Shown here: positions 52,622-62,125 of the stretch, piece after piece | How positions within the stretch are numbered: position 1 is the first letter of the stretch | Layout of the letters: the number at the start of each line of letters is the position of its first letter | From: Cellulosilyticum lentocellum DSM 5427 | Lineage (GTDB): Bacteria > Bacillota > Clostridia > Lachnospirales > Cellulosilyticaceae | Assembly (NCBI RefSeq): GCF_000178835.2 | Contig: NC_015275.1 | Coordinates: forward strand, 2,625,001-2,689,000 | Direction: 5' to 3' | Length of the DNA stretch: 64,000 nt | Position numbers and translations under genes: made by a program | Notes under the pieces: generated by a model | What the model saw: the letters and a program-made list of their open reading frames with translations, nothing else | Told to the model about the DNA's origin: nothing | Databases searched by the model: none

Positions 52622-52952
52622 CTACCTGTTTACCTTTCATCAAATGACTAAGTTGCTCCCCAAAAGATTTTGTAATCACTTGTTCTAAATTCAACTGTTC
52701 TTCCTTAAGTGATGTACAATAACAGATGCTTCCTTTTTGAGTACTTCCTATTAAATGATACTCATTTCCTACTTTTACAATATACAAATATTGTCCTTGC
52801 ATCAATTGAAGTACTTCTATTACTTCCATATTTTTATTGAAAGCCATCCTCTTATTAAAGGTTGCCATTTTTTTTGTAACAAAATAGGTCAGTGCTAAAA
52901 TCCCTGCAAAAATCAGAATTAATAACACTAATTCGAGCATATCTTTTATCAT
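52602..52952 (-). CDS. fliO: Flagellar assembly protein FliO
   Basis: About 116 residues from the ATG at 52950-52952 (MIKDMLELVLLILIFAGILAL); the open frame begins at a TTG five codons earlier. One membrane segment near the N-terminus, followed by a FliO/FliZ-type cytoplasmic part (MEVIEVLQLMQGQYLYIVKVGNEYHLIG, split after QGQYLYIV). It helps assemble FliP rings. It lies directly before fliP; a long hairpin separates it from cheY. Confidence 0.88.
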   Translation of the reverse strand: MIKDMLELVLLILIFAGILALTYFVTKKMATFNKRMAFNKNMEVIEVLQLMQGQYLYIVKVGNEYHLIGSTQKGSICYCTSLKEEQLNLEQVITKSFGEQLSHLMKGKQVDEHEDK

Positions 52953-52986
52953 ATTATCACCATTCAATTTTATATTATTTGTATAT

Positions 52987-53026
52987 AGTATTAGTGGTAT
53001 ACCTAAAATAGGCTACCACTAATACT
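52987..53026 (-). other. Intercistronic hairpin between cheY and fliO
   Basis: 13-bp perfect stem (52987-52999 with 53014-53026) plus a 4-bp inner stem (53002-53005 with 53009-53012) and 3-nt loop. No T run follows on the minus strand, so it is not a typical terminator. It could be an RNA-processing or stability element that gives cheY a different mRNA level from fliO. Confidence 0.6.
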
Positions 53027-53038
53027 GGCTTCTGTGTT

Positions 53039-53401
53039 TTAACCAACAACCTTTCTAACCGCTTCTAAAACACGGTCTGCTTGGAAAGGTTTAACAATAA
53101 AGTCTCTTGCTCCTGCTTGAATAGATTCAATAACCATAGCTTGTTGCCCCATAGCAGAGCACATAACAATCTTAGCTCCTGGATCTAAAGCTTTAATATT
53201 TTTTACTGCATCGATACCATTCATTTCTGGCATTGTGATATCCATCAGTACTAAATCTGGTGTTAATTCTTTATACTTCTCTACTGCTCTTAAACCGTTT
53301 TCTGCTTCTCCAGCTACTTCATACCCATTTTTGCTTAAGATATCCTTAATCATCATACGCATAAATGCTGCATCGTCTACAATCAATACCCTTTTAGCCA
53401 T
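53039..53401 (-). CDS. cheY: Chemotaxis response regulator CheY
   Basis: About 120 residues from MAKRVLIVDDAAFMRMMIKD; the ATG at 53399-53401 has AGAGGTG six bases before it, and the longer frame starts at the GTG inside that site. Stand-alone receiver: Asp pair LIVDD, phosphorylated Asp in LVLMDITMPEMNG, Ser in VMCSAMGQ and Lys in VKPFQ. Phosphorylated by CheA, it acts on FliM/FliY. It lies directly after fliY. Confidence 0.96.
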   Translation of the reverse strand: MAKRVLIVDDAAFMRMMIKDILSKNGYEVAGEAENGLRAVEKYKELTPDLVLMDITMPEMNGIDAVKNIKALDPGAKIVMCSAMGQQAMVIESIQAGARDFIVKPFQADRVLEAVRKVVG

Positions 53402-53415
53402 TTTATACACCTCTC

Positions 53416-54627
53416 CTATATTCTATCTTCTGGATTAATAATATCTGTGATTCTTATTCCAAAGTTTTCATCAATTACAACAACTTCTCCCGTTGCAACA
53501 AACTTACCGTTAACAAGTACATCAACAGGTTCTCCCACTAAACGATTAAGTTCGATGATACTTCCTGGTCCAAATTCAAGTATTTCTTTAATCTTTCTTG
53601 ATGTACGACCAAGTTCAACTGAAACTTCTAATGAAACATCCATTAAGAGATCCATATTTTCTTTTGGATAAACTTTTGGACGATTATCAAATGATTGAAA
53701 TTGTGGCGTCTGAACATCTACATCCGCCCTTATGTTATTAACAGATTTGTGATAGGTTTCACCATAATAATTAGGATCATTTGTCATATATGGTTGCTCC
53801 ATTATTGGTGGTAGTTTAGACTCTGGCTGAACCATAGTAGGCTGAGTAGCCGTTTGTACTACTGAGGATGATACTTCCGATTTATTTTCTATCGGCTGAG
53901 GAGCTGCTACTTCTTCAGTTGCTATTTGTTCTTGATTTAAAAGTCCTGCAATGAGCTCTTTAGCAAATTGAATAGGCAATACCTGCATTAATTCACTATC
54001 AATAATATTCTCCTCGATTTGTAATCTAAAAGATATTTTTACAATGTCTCCTTTAGGGCCAAAAATATCCTCTAAGTTAGCTTCCATTTTAAGTGCTTGT
54101 GGTGGACTAATATCAATTTTTTTGTTAAATATTTGCGCCATTGATGTAGAAGACGAACCTATCATTTGATTCATAGATTCTGCAATAGCACTAAGATGTA
54201 AATCAGTTACAGGCCCCTCTGCATAGGCCCCTGTTCCACCCATCATTAAATCAGCGATAATTTTCACATCATGGTCTTTTAAAATCATTAAATTAGAGCC
54301 ACGAAATCCCTCTGTATAGTCTACAGAAACAGCTGTTAAGTCGTCTGTAATTGTGTTTATAAATTGTTCCCAAGTTAGAGCTTCAACTTTTGGTGTTGTA
54401 ATAAGTACTTTATGATTCAGAAGCGTAAACAAGGTCGTTGCAGCTGTACCCATACATATATTACCTATTTCACCTAATGCATCTGTTTCTTCTGGGCTTA
54501 ACGTAACTGTGCCACTACTTTGCATGCTATAGTCTTCTTGTAATGCACTGTTATCACTAGTGGTATCAGCATTCATATTGCCTAACAGTGCATTTATTTC
54601 CTCCTGTGAAAGCATTTCGGCTACCAT
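53416..54627 (-). CDS. fliY: Flagellar switch phosphatase FliY
   Basis: 403 residues. N-terminal CheY-binding peptide (MLSQEEINALLGNM), CheC-like phosphatase region with LGEIGNICMGTAATTLF and AIAESMNQMIGSSSTSMAQIF, a Pro/Gln-rich linker (about 230-300), and a C-terminal FliN/SpoA domain (LLMDVSLEVSVELGRTSRKIKEI). It is part of the C-ring and dephosphorylates CheY-P. Start GTA... follows the fliM stop with one base of overlap and a GGAGG site. Confidence 0.95.
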   Translation of the reverse strand: MVAEMLSQEEINALLGNMNADTTSDNSALQEDYSMQSSGTVTLSPEETDALGEIGNICMGTAATTLFTLLNHKVLITTPKVEALTWEQFINTITDDLTAVSVDYTEGFRGSNLMILKDHDVKIIADLMMGGTGAYAEGPVTDLHLSAIAESMNQMIGSSSTSMAQIFNKKIDISPPQALKMEANLEDIFGPKGDIVKISFRLQIEENIIDSELMQVLPIQFAKELIAGLLNQEQIATEEVAAPQPIENKSEVSSSVVQTATQPTMVQPESKLPPIMEQPYMTNDPNYYGETYHKSVNNIRADVDVQTPQFQSFDNRPKVYPKENMDLLMDVSLEVSVELGRTSRKIKEILEFGPGSIIELNRLVGEPVDVLVNGKFVATGEVVVIDENFGIRITDIINPEDRI

Positions 54628-55613
54628 TACTCATCCTCCCTCTGTATAACATGATTAATTTTTATAGCTACTTTATTTTTATATTCACCTGGTGAACCTG
54701 TGAATTTTAATATATTTCCAACATAAATATCTAATCCAGAATCAATGTCCTTATCAAGCTTTACAATGTCTGAACGTGACAGCTCCAAGAACTCACGCAC
54801 AGTAATATGTGTCTTACCTAAGATTGCTTTTATAGGTATTCTAGACTTTTCAATCATCTTTTCAATATACTCATGATAAGATGGTCCTAATTCTTGCTCT
54901 TTCTGCGCAAACCAAAACTTAGTATTTAATTTGTCCATAATGGACTCTATTACCAAATGTGGTATACATATATTCATCATACCAGCTACATTTCCTATTT
55001 TTATATTAAGTGTAACAAGGGCTATGATTTCATTAGGTGATATAATTTGTACAACTTGTGAATTAGTTTCTATTTTTTCAAGCATCGGATCAAGTTCCAC
55101 GACATTTTGCCAAGGTTCAGCTAAAAGCTGAACAAACTGAATAAATATCTTTTCCAAAATAACACGTTCAATATCTGTAAATTCTCTAATCGTTTCAAGG
55201 CCACTTCCACTTCCTCCTAGTACACGATCAATAATGGTATAACCCATATTAGGGGAAAGTTCTAGAAGGATAGAACCTTTTAATGGCCTAAAATCTGTAA
55301 CTGCTAAAATAACAGGGTTAATCAGTGCATTAGAGAACTCTGAATAGGTAACAGCTTCTGCATTCATAACTTCTGCTGATACCATTGTCCTGAGGTGTCC
55401 AGATAAATAGGTGGAAATAGCCCTTCCGTAGCTTTCGAAAATAATTTCTAAAGTTCGAAGTTGCTCTTTTGAGAACTTAGAGGGTCTTGCAAAATCATAT
55501 GATTTAACGCCCTTTTGTTCATTAGCTTCCTGCATCTCATTGACATTGATTTCGCCAGTATTGAGTGCTTTAAAAAGCTCGTCAATTTCACTTTGTGACA
55601 GTACTTCACTCAC
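54627..55613 (-). CDS. fliM: Flagellar motor switch protein FliM
   Basis: 328 residues. N-terminal CheY-P-binding peptide (VLSQSEIDELFKAL), CheC-like middle domain (FSKEQLRTLEIIFESYGR, GGSGSGLE) and C-terminal SpoA/FliN-like domain (AILGKTHITVREFLELSRSDIVKLD, split after REFLEL). It is the C-ring protein that sets rotation direction. It overlaps fliY by one base. Confidence 0.97.
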   Translation of the reverse strand: MSEVLSQSEIDELFKALNTGEINVNEMQEANEQKGVKSYDFARPSKFSKEQLRTLEIIFESYGRAISTYLSGHLRTMVSAEVMNAEAVTYSEFSNALINPVILAVTDFRPLKGSILLELSPNMGYTIIDRVLGGSGSGLETIREFTDIERVILEKIFIQFVQLLAEPWQNVVELDPMLEKIETNSQVVQIISPNEIIALVTLNIKIGNVAGMMNICIPHLVIESIMDKLNTKFWFAQKEQELGPSYHEYIEKMIEKSRIPIKAILGKTHITVREFLELSRSDIVKLDKDIDSGLDIYVGNILKFTGSPGEYKNKVAIKINHVIQREDE

Positions 55614-55639
55614 CCTATGTCACCTCCTTTAAATAATAC

Positions 55640-56107
55640 TTATTGCACAAAGTATTCTTCATAATACACATCATAAATAATATCTGTACTCAACAATTTA
55701 TTAAGTCTTGCTACAATTTCATCTGCTAGCTTCGCTTTACCATCATTTGCTTTTAACATAGTGTAGGTTTGTTCTCCAATGACTGCTATAAGCTCATTTC
55801 TCATACTAGCAGCTTGGTTAGTTACTGCATTTGTAAAAGCTTCATAAGCTTTTTTATCACTTGCATCTACTCCTAAGCTAATTTTTATTTTAGCAAAATG
55901 TTGCACTGCATCTTCTCCAATAGCAATGTTAGTCATAATCGCATCGCCCATGGAAACTTCTGTAAGATTTAATTCCTTTTCTGTAGCAGCAGTTTGCCCA
56001 TTAGAGGACTCATTCATTTGCTTTAATACAAAAAATGTACTAGCAGCAATAGATATCCCTAATACTACTATAGCTATAATCACAAAAAGCTTAAATTTAC
56101 TTTCCAA
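55640..56107 (-). CDS. fliL: Flagellar basal body-associated protein FliL
   Basis: 155 residues. One N-terminal membrane segment (about 7-27), then a periplasm-facing FliL domain (DAIMTNIAIGEDAVQHFAKIKISLGV, and RLNKLLSTDIIYDVYYEEYFVQ at the end). It surrounds stators and supports torque. It lies between motB and fliM. Confidence 0.92.
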   Translation of the reverse strand: MESKFKLFVIIAIVVLGISIAASTFFVLKQMNESSNGQTAATEKELNLTEVSMGDAIMTNIAIGEDAVQHFAKIKISLGVDASDKKAYEAFTNAVTNQAASMRNELIAVIGEQTYTMLKANDGKAKLADEIVARLNKLLSTDIIYDVYYEEYFVQ

Positions 56108-56126
56108 TGTCTAATCTCCCCTCATT

Positions 56127-56873
56127 TTAAGATGTTGATTTACTGAGTTTGATTTCTACACGCCTATTTTGAGCTCGTTCTTCACTTGTGGCATTTGAAC
56201 TTATAGGATGATATTCACCCATTCCTTCTGCTGATATCTTAGATGGATTAAAGTCCATCTCCTCCAGATAAAACCTCATGACTGCAATTGCCCTTGCACT
56301 AGAAAGTTCCCAGTTACTAGGAAATTGCGCCGTATGTATAGGTTGATTATCTGTATGACCTTCTACACGTAAATGATAACCTTGGTCAATGTATTCTCTA
56401 AGTTTTTCACCAATGAGATTTAAATTAGGAATAGCGCCTGGTTTAATATCTGCTTTTCCTGTATCAAATAACAAGATATCTGCAAAACGAATGACTATCA
56501 TATCTCCACTTTTTTGCACAGTGATTTTATCATCTATTTCCTTTGCTTTTACATAAGCTTTAATATCTTGCTCTGCTTTTGTTGTTTCTTGCGCTTCTTG
56601 ATAGGCTTGCTCTATAGAAAATTGTGTTTCCTTTACTGGAAATTGAGACATACCATTTTCTAACACATTATTATCTATGCGAATCGTTTGACCACCATCA
56701 AAAATGCTGACAGATGCATGGAATGAAGATGCCAATGCTTCAAATTTTTCAGCATCTACTGTTGACATTGCAAATAAAAGAACAAAGAAAGTCAGTAATA
56801 AAGTCATCATATCACCATAGGTATTCATATAAGCAGGTGCACCTTTTTTAGGTTGGTCTTCTCTCTTCTTCAA
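56127..56873 (-). CDS. motB: Flagellar stator protein MotB
   Basis: 248 residues. One membrane segment with the proton-binding Asp in YMNTYGDMMTLLLTFFVLLFAM (split after GDMMTLL), then a linker and OmpA-like peptidoglycan-binding domain (about 135-245; FDTGKADIKP, VEGHTDNQPIHT, NRRVEIKL). With MotA it forms the ion-driven stator. Whether protons or sodium are used cannot be read safely. It lies 13 bases after motA. Confidence 0.95.
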   Translation of the reverse strand: MKKREDQPKKGAPAYMNTYGDMMTLLLTFFVLLFAMSTVDAEKFEALASSFHASVSIFDGGQTIRIDNNVLENGMSQFPVKETQFSIEQAYQEAQETTKAEQDIKAYVKAKEIDDKITVQKSGDMIVIRFADILLFDTGKADIKPGAIPNLNLIGEKLREYIDQGYHLRVEGHTDNQPIHTAQFPSNWELSSARAIAVMRFYLEEMDFNPSKISAEGMGEYHPISSNATSEERAQNRRVEIKLSKSTS

Positions 56874-56886
56874 AACGCTTCACCAC

Positions 56887-57669
56887 CTATTCGTCTTTAT
56901 TTTTAACATCAAATACCTTACGTGTACCAGGTGATAAAAATGCCTTAAGTTTTTCTTCAATAACACGTGGATTCTCTCCCGCCTGAATAGACAGTAAACC
57001 CTCTACCATAACTTGCTTATGTAAAATTTCATCATTACTTCTTAAGCTCAATTTATTAGATATTGGTGTAGCTACTAAGTTGGCAATCATAGAACCATAG
57101 AAAGTCGTAACCAGTGCTACTGCCATTTTAGGCCCTAGAGTAGATGGATCATTCAAGTTGTCTAGCATAATAATAAGTCCAATAAGTGTACCAATCATAC
57201 CCCAAGCAGGCCCTAATTCTGCTATTGAATCCCAAAACTTTTGATTGTCTTTATGCCTATTTTCTACAAAGGCAATTTCTGTTTCCAGGATACTTCTCAA
57301 TAATTCAGCATCTGTACCATCTACAATTAGCAAAATACCTTTCTGTAAAAAGGGATCATCCATTCCTTGAGCAATTTCTTCTAAAGCTAATAAACCTTCT
57401 TTTCTAGCAGACAAAGCTAATTCATTGATTTTTGAAATAACCTCTGTTGGATCTATTTCCTGTTTGGAAAATACATGCTTCCCTGTTTTTAAGCCTTCCA
57501 AAAATTTAGGAATAGGATATGACACAAATAGAGCTGAAATAATACCACCAAAAACAATAAGCATTGATGGATAATCAATAAAAAGCATTATTCTTCCGTC
57601 ACCTAAAACGATTGATATGAGAACAAATACTATTCCCGATACCAAACCTATTATTGTAGAAATATCCAC
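56887..57669 (-). CDS. motA: Flagellar stator protein MotA
   Basis: 260 residues with four membrane segments; the recognisable block is FWDSIAELGPAWGMIGTLIGLIIML (split after PAWGMIG), with the Pro residues of the transmembrane core, followed by MAVALVTTFYGSMIANLVATPISNKL. It forms the stator ring around MotB. It lies four bases after flbD. Confidence 0.95.
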   Translation of the reverse strand: MDISTIIGLVSGIVFVLISIVLGDGRIMLFIDYPSMLIVFGGIISALFVSYPIPKFLEGLKTGKHVFSKQEIDPTEVISKINELALSARKEGLLALEEIAQGMDDPFLQKGILLIVDGTDAELLRSILETEIAFVENRHKDNQKFWDSIAELGPAWGMIGTLIGLIIMLDNLNDPSTLGPKMAVALVTTFYGSMIANLVATPISNKLSLRSNDEILHKQVMVEGLLSIQAGENPRVIEEKLKAFLSPGTRKVFDVKNKDE

Positions 57670-57673
57670 TTAC

Positions 57674-57874
57674 TTATTCCTCCCCTTCATTTACAAGGTA
57701 TATTTTCCGCTTATATTGAATAATACGCCTAATAATTTCTTCTTGTGTTTCTTTTACTACATATTTATTACCTGTTGTCATTGTTATAACTGTATCAGGC
57801 GTCTGCTCTATTGTTTCAATTAAATCAGAGTTAACAGCAAACTCCTGATTGTTTAATTTTGAAAGTTTAATCAT
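57674..57874 (-). CDS. flbD: FlbD/SwrD family flagellar protein
   Basis: 66 residues, the usual size. MIKLSKLNNQEFAVNSDLIETIEQTPDTVITMTTGNKYVVKETQEEII (split after AVNSDLIE) is the family pattern: I-L-N-LN, DLIE, PDT-I-L--G-K--V. The Bacillus homologue SwrD increases motor power. It sits between flgE and motA as usual. Confidence 0.93.
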   Translation of the reverse strand: MIKLSKLNNQEFAVNSDLIETIEQTPDTVITMTTGNKYVVKETQEEIIRRIIQYKRKIYLVNEGEE

Positions 57875-57890
57875 AAGCTTCTCCTATACA

Positions 57891-59189
57891 TTAACGTTTA
57901 AGATTTGTTAGTTCTTGAAGCATTTCATCTGAAACAGATATAATTCTTGAGTTGGCTTGGAACCCTCTTTGAGTAACAATCATATCTGTAAATTCACTTG
58001 AAAGGTCTACGTTAGACATTTCAAGAACACCTGTATTAAAGGTTCCCACTGTACCTATGCCATCAAATTCACCTGAGTTTGGTGTTACTTTATAAAGATT
58101 GTCTCCTACCTTCTCAAGTCCTTCTGGATTATCAAACTTAGCCACTACAACTTGAGCAAGTATTCTCATATCCCCATTATCATAAGAAGCTGTTATAACA
58201 CCATCTCCACCTATCTCATAACCTATCATCTTACCAGCAGCGTTACCATTGATGGTTTTAGGGTCAATCGTAGATGCTGAAGCATATTGAGTCATAGAAG
58301 AAAAATCAATTGTTATTTTCTCTGCAAAGGTTGATGTTTTATCAGTGTTTTCTATCTCTAGATCTATGGATGTAGCATTTCCAGTTGCTCCTGGAACAGC
58401 ACCCACACTGGCTAATTTACCATTTGTATCAAAGTAAAGTTTAACTGCTGTATCAGGTGAAAGCGTCCCGTTTAACTTATTTCCATTTGCATCTTTAATA
58501 TCACCCAACTTCATTTCCCATACTGAATAGCCATCTACCTTATCCGTTGATGGTGTTAAGGTAGTTGCTAGTGAATAATAATTTCCTAAACTATCATAAA
58601 AACGAAAGTTTGTTTCTTCTTTTGTAGAAGTAGAGTTAAGATTACCTGATAACTGTAACTTGTCTGTTACCTTTGGTTTAGAACTTACAAAATTAGGATC
58701 AGCTAAATTAATAGAGCCAGCCTCTCCTTTAACAATTTCATATTTATTCGTTTCTTCATTAAGTTGTGCTGTCCAACCCTTTACTTTCATTCCATTAGCA
58801 ATAATTAAATTACCATCCACATCGGCTCTTAAAGCACCAGCTCTGGTAAAATATGTACCATTTGTATCTCCTACAACTATAAAACCTTCTCCATTAATCA
58901 TTAAGTCAAATGGATTATCTGTACGCTGTGCAGCACCTTGAGTCATTAACATATCAATAGAAGAGACATTTACACCTAAACCCACTTGCATAGGATTACG
59001 TCCACCTCTACCGGTTTCATCACTTGCAGCACTAGCACTTGATAGTGTTTGCGAAAACACATCATTGAAAGTGACACGTTGTGATTTATAACCTATAGTA
59101 TTAACATTGGCTATATTATTACCTATTACATCCATTCTTGTCTGGTGTACCCTAAGTCCAGATACCGCAGAAAACATTGATCTCATCAT
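57891..59189 (-). CDS. flgE: Flagellar hook protein FlgE
   Basis: 432 residues. N-terminal rod/hook motif MMRSMFSAVSGLRVHQTRMDVIGNNIANVNTIGYKSQRVTF (split after SGLRVHQTRM), central variable FlgE domain, and C-terminal GVLEMSNVDLSSEFTDMIVTQRGFQANSRIISVSDEMLQ (split after EMSNVDLSSEF), the coiled-coil ends that pack into the hook. It is longer than rod proteins FlgF/FlgG, so hook is the better call. It follows flgD by 27 bases. Confidence 0.94.
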   Translation of the reverse strand: MMRSMFSAVSGLRVHQTRMDVIGNNIANVNTIGYKSQRVTFNDVFSQTLSSASAASDETGRGGRNPMQVGLGVNVSSIDMLMTQGAAQRTDNPFDLMINGEGFIVVGDTNGTYFTRAGALRADVDGNLIIANGMKVKGWTAQLNEETNKYEIVKGEAGSINLADPNFVSSKPKVTDKLQLSGNLNSTSTKEETNFRFYDSLGNYYSLATTLTPSTDKVDGYSVWEMKLGDIKDANGNKLNGTLSPDTAVKLYFDTNGKLASVGAVPGATGNATSIDLEIENTDKTSTFAEKITIDFSSMTQYASASTIDPKTINGNAAGKMIGYEIGGDGVITASYDNGDMRILAQVVVAKFDNPEGLEKVGDNLYKVTPNSGEFDGIGTVGTFNTGVLEMSNVDLSSEFTDMIVTQRGFQANSRIISVSDEMLQELTNLKR

Positions 59190-59216
59190 ATTAATCTACC
59201 TCCTCATTTTGTCCTA

Positions 59217-60029
59217 TTACTTATCTTCTACTAATGTAATATGATTAAAGTTAACAAACTGACCTTCTTTTTCTCCTCTAATATAAACAAAAGTACCTGC
59301 TTTTTCAATACGTATGTACTCAGCTGTTCCAGTAATAGTTTGAACTTTACCTTCGCTGTCAGTATAGGTTCCAGTTACTGTTTTTCCTGTAATACTTGGT
59401 TTATCCACTATGTTTTGTATTTTATTAAAGTCAATGGATACTTTTTCTTTACCTGTTCCAATAACCATATATGGATTGCCGTTTTTCATTTCAATGCCTA
59501 ATACTTCACCTTCAATAATGATACTTTCTTTGGTACCATCTGTTTTGGTTTCTTCAACTAAACCTTGAACTGTTTTACCTAATAATTCAAATGCTGTCGT
59601 ATTAGCTTGAATATTACTGCTATCGTAAACTTGATAAACATCTTCAAGATTTACTTCTACATCACCAATACCAAGAACTGGGGTATCACCTGATACCTTC
59701 ACATAATCAACTTTGCCTACTAGGTATTCAGATGTGCCTGTTTCTGAATCTTTATAAAGATATTCAACATACTTACCTATCATGCCATTAGCTAATTGTT
59801 TTTGTGAGGCTTGTGCTACATTCATCATCTGCTCAAGTGCAGTGAATTGAGCTAATTGTGCTAACATTTCTGAGTTATCTACTGGATCAAGAGGATCTTG
59901 ATACTTCATTTGTGTAACTAACAAATTAATAAAAGCATCTTTATCTAATTCAGATTGCTCCTTGACTTCTTCTGTTACTTTCAAATAATCACTATTTAAA
60001 GCTGCTGTTTTTGAAATCGTTGTTGACAT
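59217..60029 (-). CDS. flgD: Flagellar hook capping protein FlgD
   Basis: 270 residues. The N-terminal capping domain has INLLVTQMKYQDPLDPVDNSEMLAQLAQFTALEQMMN (split after YQDPLDPVDNSEM). The remainder (about 90-270) consists of repeated beta segments (SEYLVGKVDYVKVSGDTPVLGIGDVEV) that exceed the short form of Bacillus. It guides hook polymerisation. It lies between fliK and flgE; the small operon gene often seen between flgD and flgE is absent. Confidence 0.93.
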   Translation of the reverse strand: MSTTISKTAALNSDYLKVTEEVKEQSELDKDAFINLLVTQMKYQDPLDPVDNSEMLAQLAQFTALEQMMNVAQASQKQLANGMIGKYVEYLYKDSETGTSEYLVGKVDYVKVSGDTPVLGIGDVEVNLEDVYQVYDSSNIQANTTAFELLGKTVQGLVEETKTDGTKESIIIEGEVLGIEMKNGNPYMVIGTGKEKVSIDFNKIQNIVDKPSITGKTVTGTYTDSEGKVQTITGTAEYIRIEKAGTFVYIRGEKEGQFVNFNHITLVEDK

Positions 60030-60040
60030 TTACTCACCCC

Positions 60041-61372
60041 TTATACCATGTAATCAACTTCTGAATCACTTATTTTTTCAGGTCTTATTTCTTCCTCTTC
60101 TTCAAATGCTTCCATATGTTTTGTTATAATCTCCTGAATTCTTTTGCTTGATTTTTGCTTTTCTTGTTCCATCTGAGATTGATGTGTATCTTGCTTAATA
60201 TCAACTCTAACATCTGTAACTGTGAGTCCTCGTTCTTCTAAAGCAGTCTTCAAGCTGTTCATTTCATTGATTAAAAATGCTTTTGCTTTTTCATTGTCAA
60301 CCTTTATTTGTGCTACAATATTACTATTTTCTTCTATAAGTTTTATACTCAATTCTCCTAATTCTTTAGGTGAAAGTTGTAAATGAATTTCTTTAGTCAT
60401 TCCTAATGTCTTAAAGTCTATTTGATCAATGATATCCGTTTCTATTAATTGTGGCGTTTGTGCTACTTGTTGAGATGTACCAGTTCCTTCAGGTTGCCAT
60501 AATTGAGAATAGACTGTTGAAGAAAAATTCTGTATCGGTACAACTATACCTAAATCTACTTTACCAGTCTCATTTAATACGCTATTATTTAACACATTAG
60601 ACTGTTCTTCCGGTGTTTGAAGCTGAGTTACTGTTTTCGTATTCATATTCTGAACGACGCTTTGAACTTGTGGTTTCTGAGTAACTTCAATATCATTTCC
60701 TTCTTCTACTTCATTAAGACTTTGAATAGTAAGTAGTGATTGTTCAGTCTCTTCTATTGGTTTTTCTATATTTGTTTTCACATCCATCTGTTTTTGTAAA
60801 TCCAAAGGTGTTCCTTCAATCTTTGTTTTACTGCACATCACTTGTAGCTGATCAAATAATTGACTAATGTCCTTAACGCCGTCTTCCACCATAAGTAGAT
60901 TTTCACCTTTTATTTGAGTGTAAACTTCACTGACAAATTTTCCAAACATCTCTTGTTTAAGTAGGTCAGATGGTGCATATCCCATTTGATTAAGTAATTC
61001 TTTTAACTGATCGGTAGTAACATTTAATACTTGACTTAATAACGAAAGAATCTTTTCATCAATTTCACCTTTATCTTTGCTGTTTTCTAGTTCATCTTCT
61101 GGTTTTGATTCTACCTTTTCCTTATTAACCGGTTCTGATTTTGTAACCCCATCTTTTGTTTTTTGTACAACTTCATTCCCTTTATCATCTTTTATTTTAG
61201 TAGTTTCATTTTTATCTTGATTTCCTGATTGTGAGGTTTTCGCTTTATCTAATTCCTTACTAAAAGAACGCTCCTTTGATGGTTCTATCGCCTTACTAGA
61301 AGATGTGTAATTTGTATCCACATTAGCAACTTGCGCATTCATAAATATAGTACCTAAACCAATTTGCCCCAT
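60041..61372 (-). CDS. fliK: Flagellar hook-length control protein FliK
   Basis: 443 residues. A long polar, Gln/Lys/Glu-rich N-terminal part (about 1-310) is poorly conserved, as expected for the ruler. C-terminal domain about 330-420 with EIHLQLSPKELGELSIKLIEENSNIVAQIKVDNEKAKAFL (split after KELGELSIKL), the substrate-switch domain. It measures the hook and signals FlhB. It lies 12 bases before flgD. Confidence 0.92.
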   Translation of the reverse strand: MGQIGLGTIFMNAQVANVDTNYTSSSKAIEPSKERSFSKELDKAKTSQSGNQDKNETTKIKDDKGNEVVQKTKDGVTKSEPVNKEKVESKPEDELENSKDKGEIDEKILSLLSQVLNVTTDQLKELLNQMGYAPSDLLKQEMFGKFVSEVYTQIKGENLLMVEDGVKDISQLFDQLQVMCSKTKIEGTPLDLQKQMDVKTNIEKPIEETEQSLLTIQSLNEVEEGNDIEVTQKPQVQSVVQNMNTKTVTQLQTPEEQSNVLNNSVLNETGKVDLGIVVPIQNFSSTVYSQLWQPEGTGTSQQVAQTPQLIETDIIDQIDFKTLGMTKEIHLQLSPKELGELSIKLIEENSNIVAQIKVDNEKAKAFLINEMNSLKTALEERGLTVTDVRVDIKQDTHQSQMEQEKQKSSKRIQEIITKHMEAFEEEEEIRPEKISDSEVDYMV

Positions 61373-61393
61373 ATTTTTCCTCCCTTCCTAGTT

Positions 61394-62119
61394 CTACTGA
61401 TTATTTATTTCTGGTGAAATAAGCTTTATTACTGTTGCTGCACCTTCTGAAGTCATGCTACTCAAAATAAGAGATTTTCTCTCATCCTTCATCTCCTTCA
61501 TGATTGTCTGAACCAATTCGGAATCTGTCGTTAGAAGTACTTCTAATGCCTTTGCAGCTTGATCTTCATCCATTTCTCCTACTGCTTTAGCTAATGCTTG
61601 CTGTTCTTTTGTATTAATAGCTTCACCTTTTAATGTCTTATATAACTCTGCTGCTGTTTCTGGATATATTTTTTCAAATTGTTCAATGAACAATTCTGGA
61701 TTATTTTCTACTATTGATTGATCCCATGCTTCTTTTTGCTTAAGAAAATCCTCATACTTATTTTCATATTCTTTTAATGTCACATTGCGGGTCTGCAAAT
61801 CCTTATTGGTTTCTTCAAGTGCATTTATTTTTTCTTCTAAAGTAAGTATGTCTTGTTTCTGCTTTTCATACTGAATAAGAAGCTCCTCCTTTGATAAGGC
61901 TGACTCACTGTCTGTTGCACTCGGAACAAGCTTACTAACTACTGGAATAGTCCTTAGAAAATTTATCAATGGTTTTCTAAAAATAAAACCAGCTGCCACT
62001 AGAATAATGAAGATAAGGCCTATAAATAACCATTTTTTCTTTTTACGTTTTTTAGGTTTAAAAGGAGGGATATCATTATTTACTTCTTGTATTTTCTTCT
62101 CTTTCGTTTCTTGCCCCAT
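61394..62119 (-). CDS. MotE/MgtE-N-like flagellar operon membrane protein
   Basis: 241 residues. One membrane segment (about 29-48), a coiled coil (about 75-135; QKQDILTLEEKINALEETNKDLQ), and a C-terminal helical domain similar to the MgtE N-terminal domain/MotE-FlbB family (EDQAAKALEVLLTTDSELVQTIMKEMKDERKSLILSSMT). It has the same place as YlxF in Bacillus, between fliJ and fliK, and may be a structural partner of stator or export. No magnesium channel is present. Confidence 0.8.
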   Translation of the reverse strand: MGQETKEKKIQEVNNDIPPFKPKKRKKKKWLFIGLIFIILVAAGFIFRKPLINFLRTIPVVSKLVPSATDSESALSKEELLIQYEKQKQDILTLEEKINALEETNKDLQTRNVTLKEYENKYEDFLKQKEAWDQSIVENNPELFIEQFEKIYPETAAELYKTLKGEAINTKEQQALAKAVGEMDEDQAAKALEVLLTTDSELVQTIMKEMKDERKSLILSSMTSEGAATVIKLISPEINNQ

Positions 62120-62125
62120 CTATCC

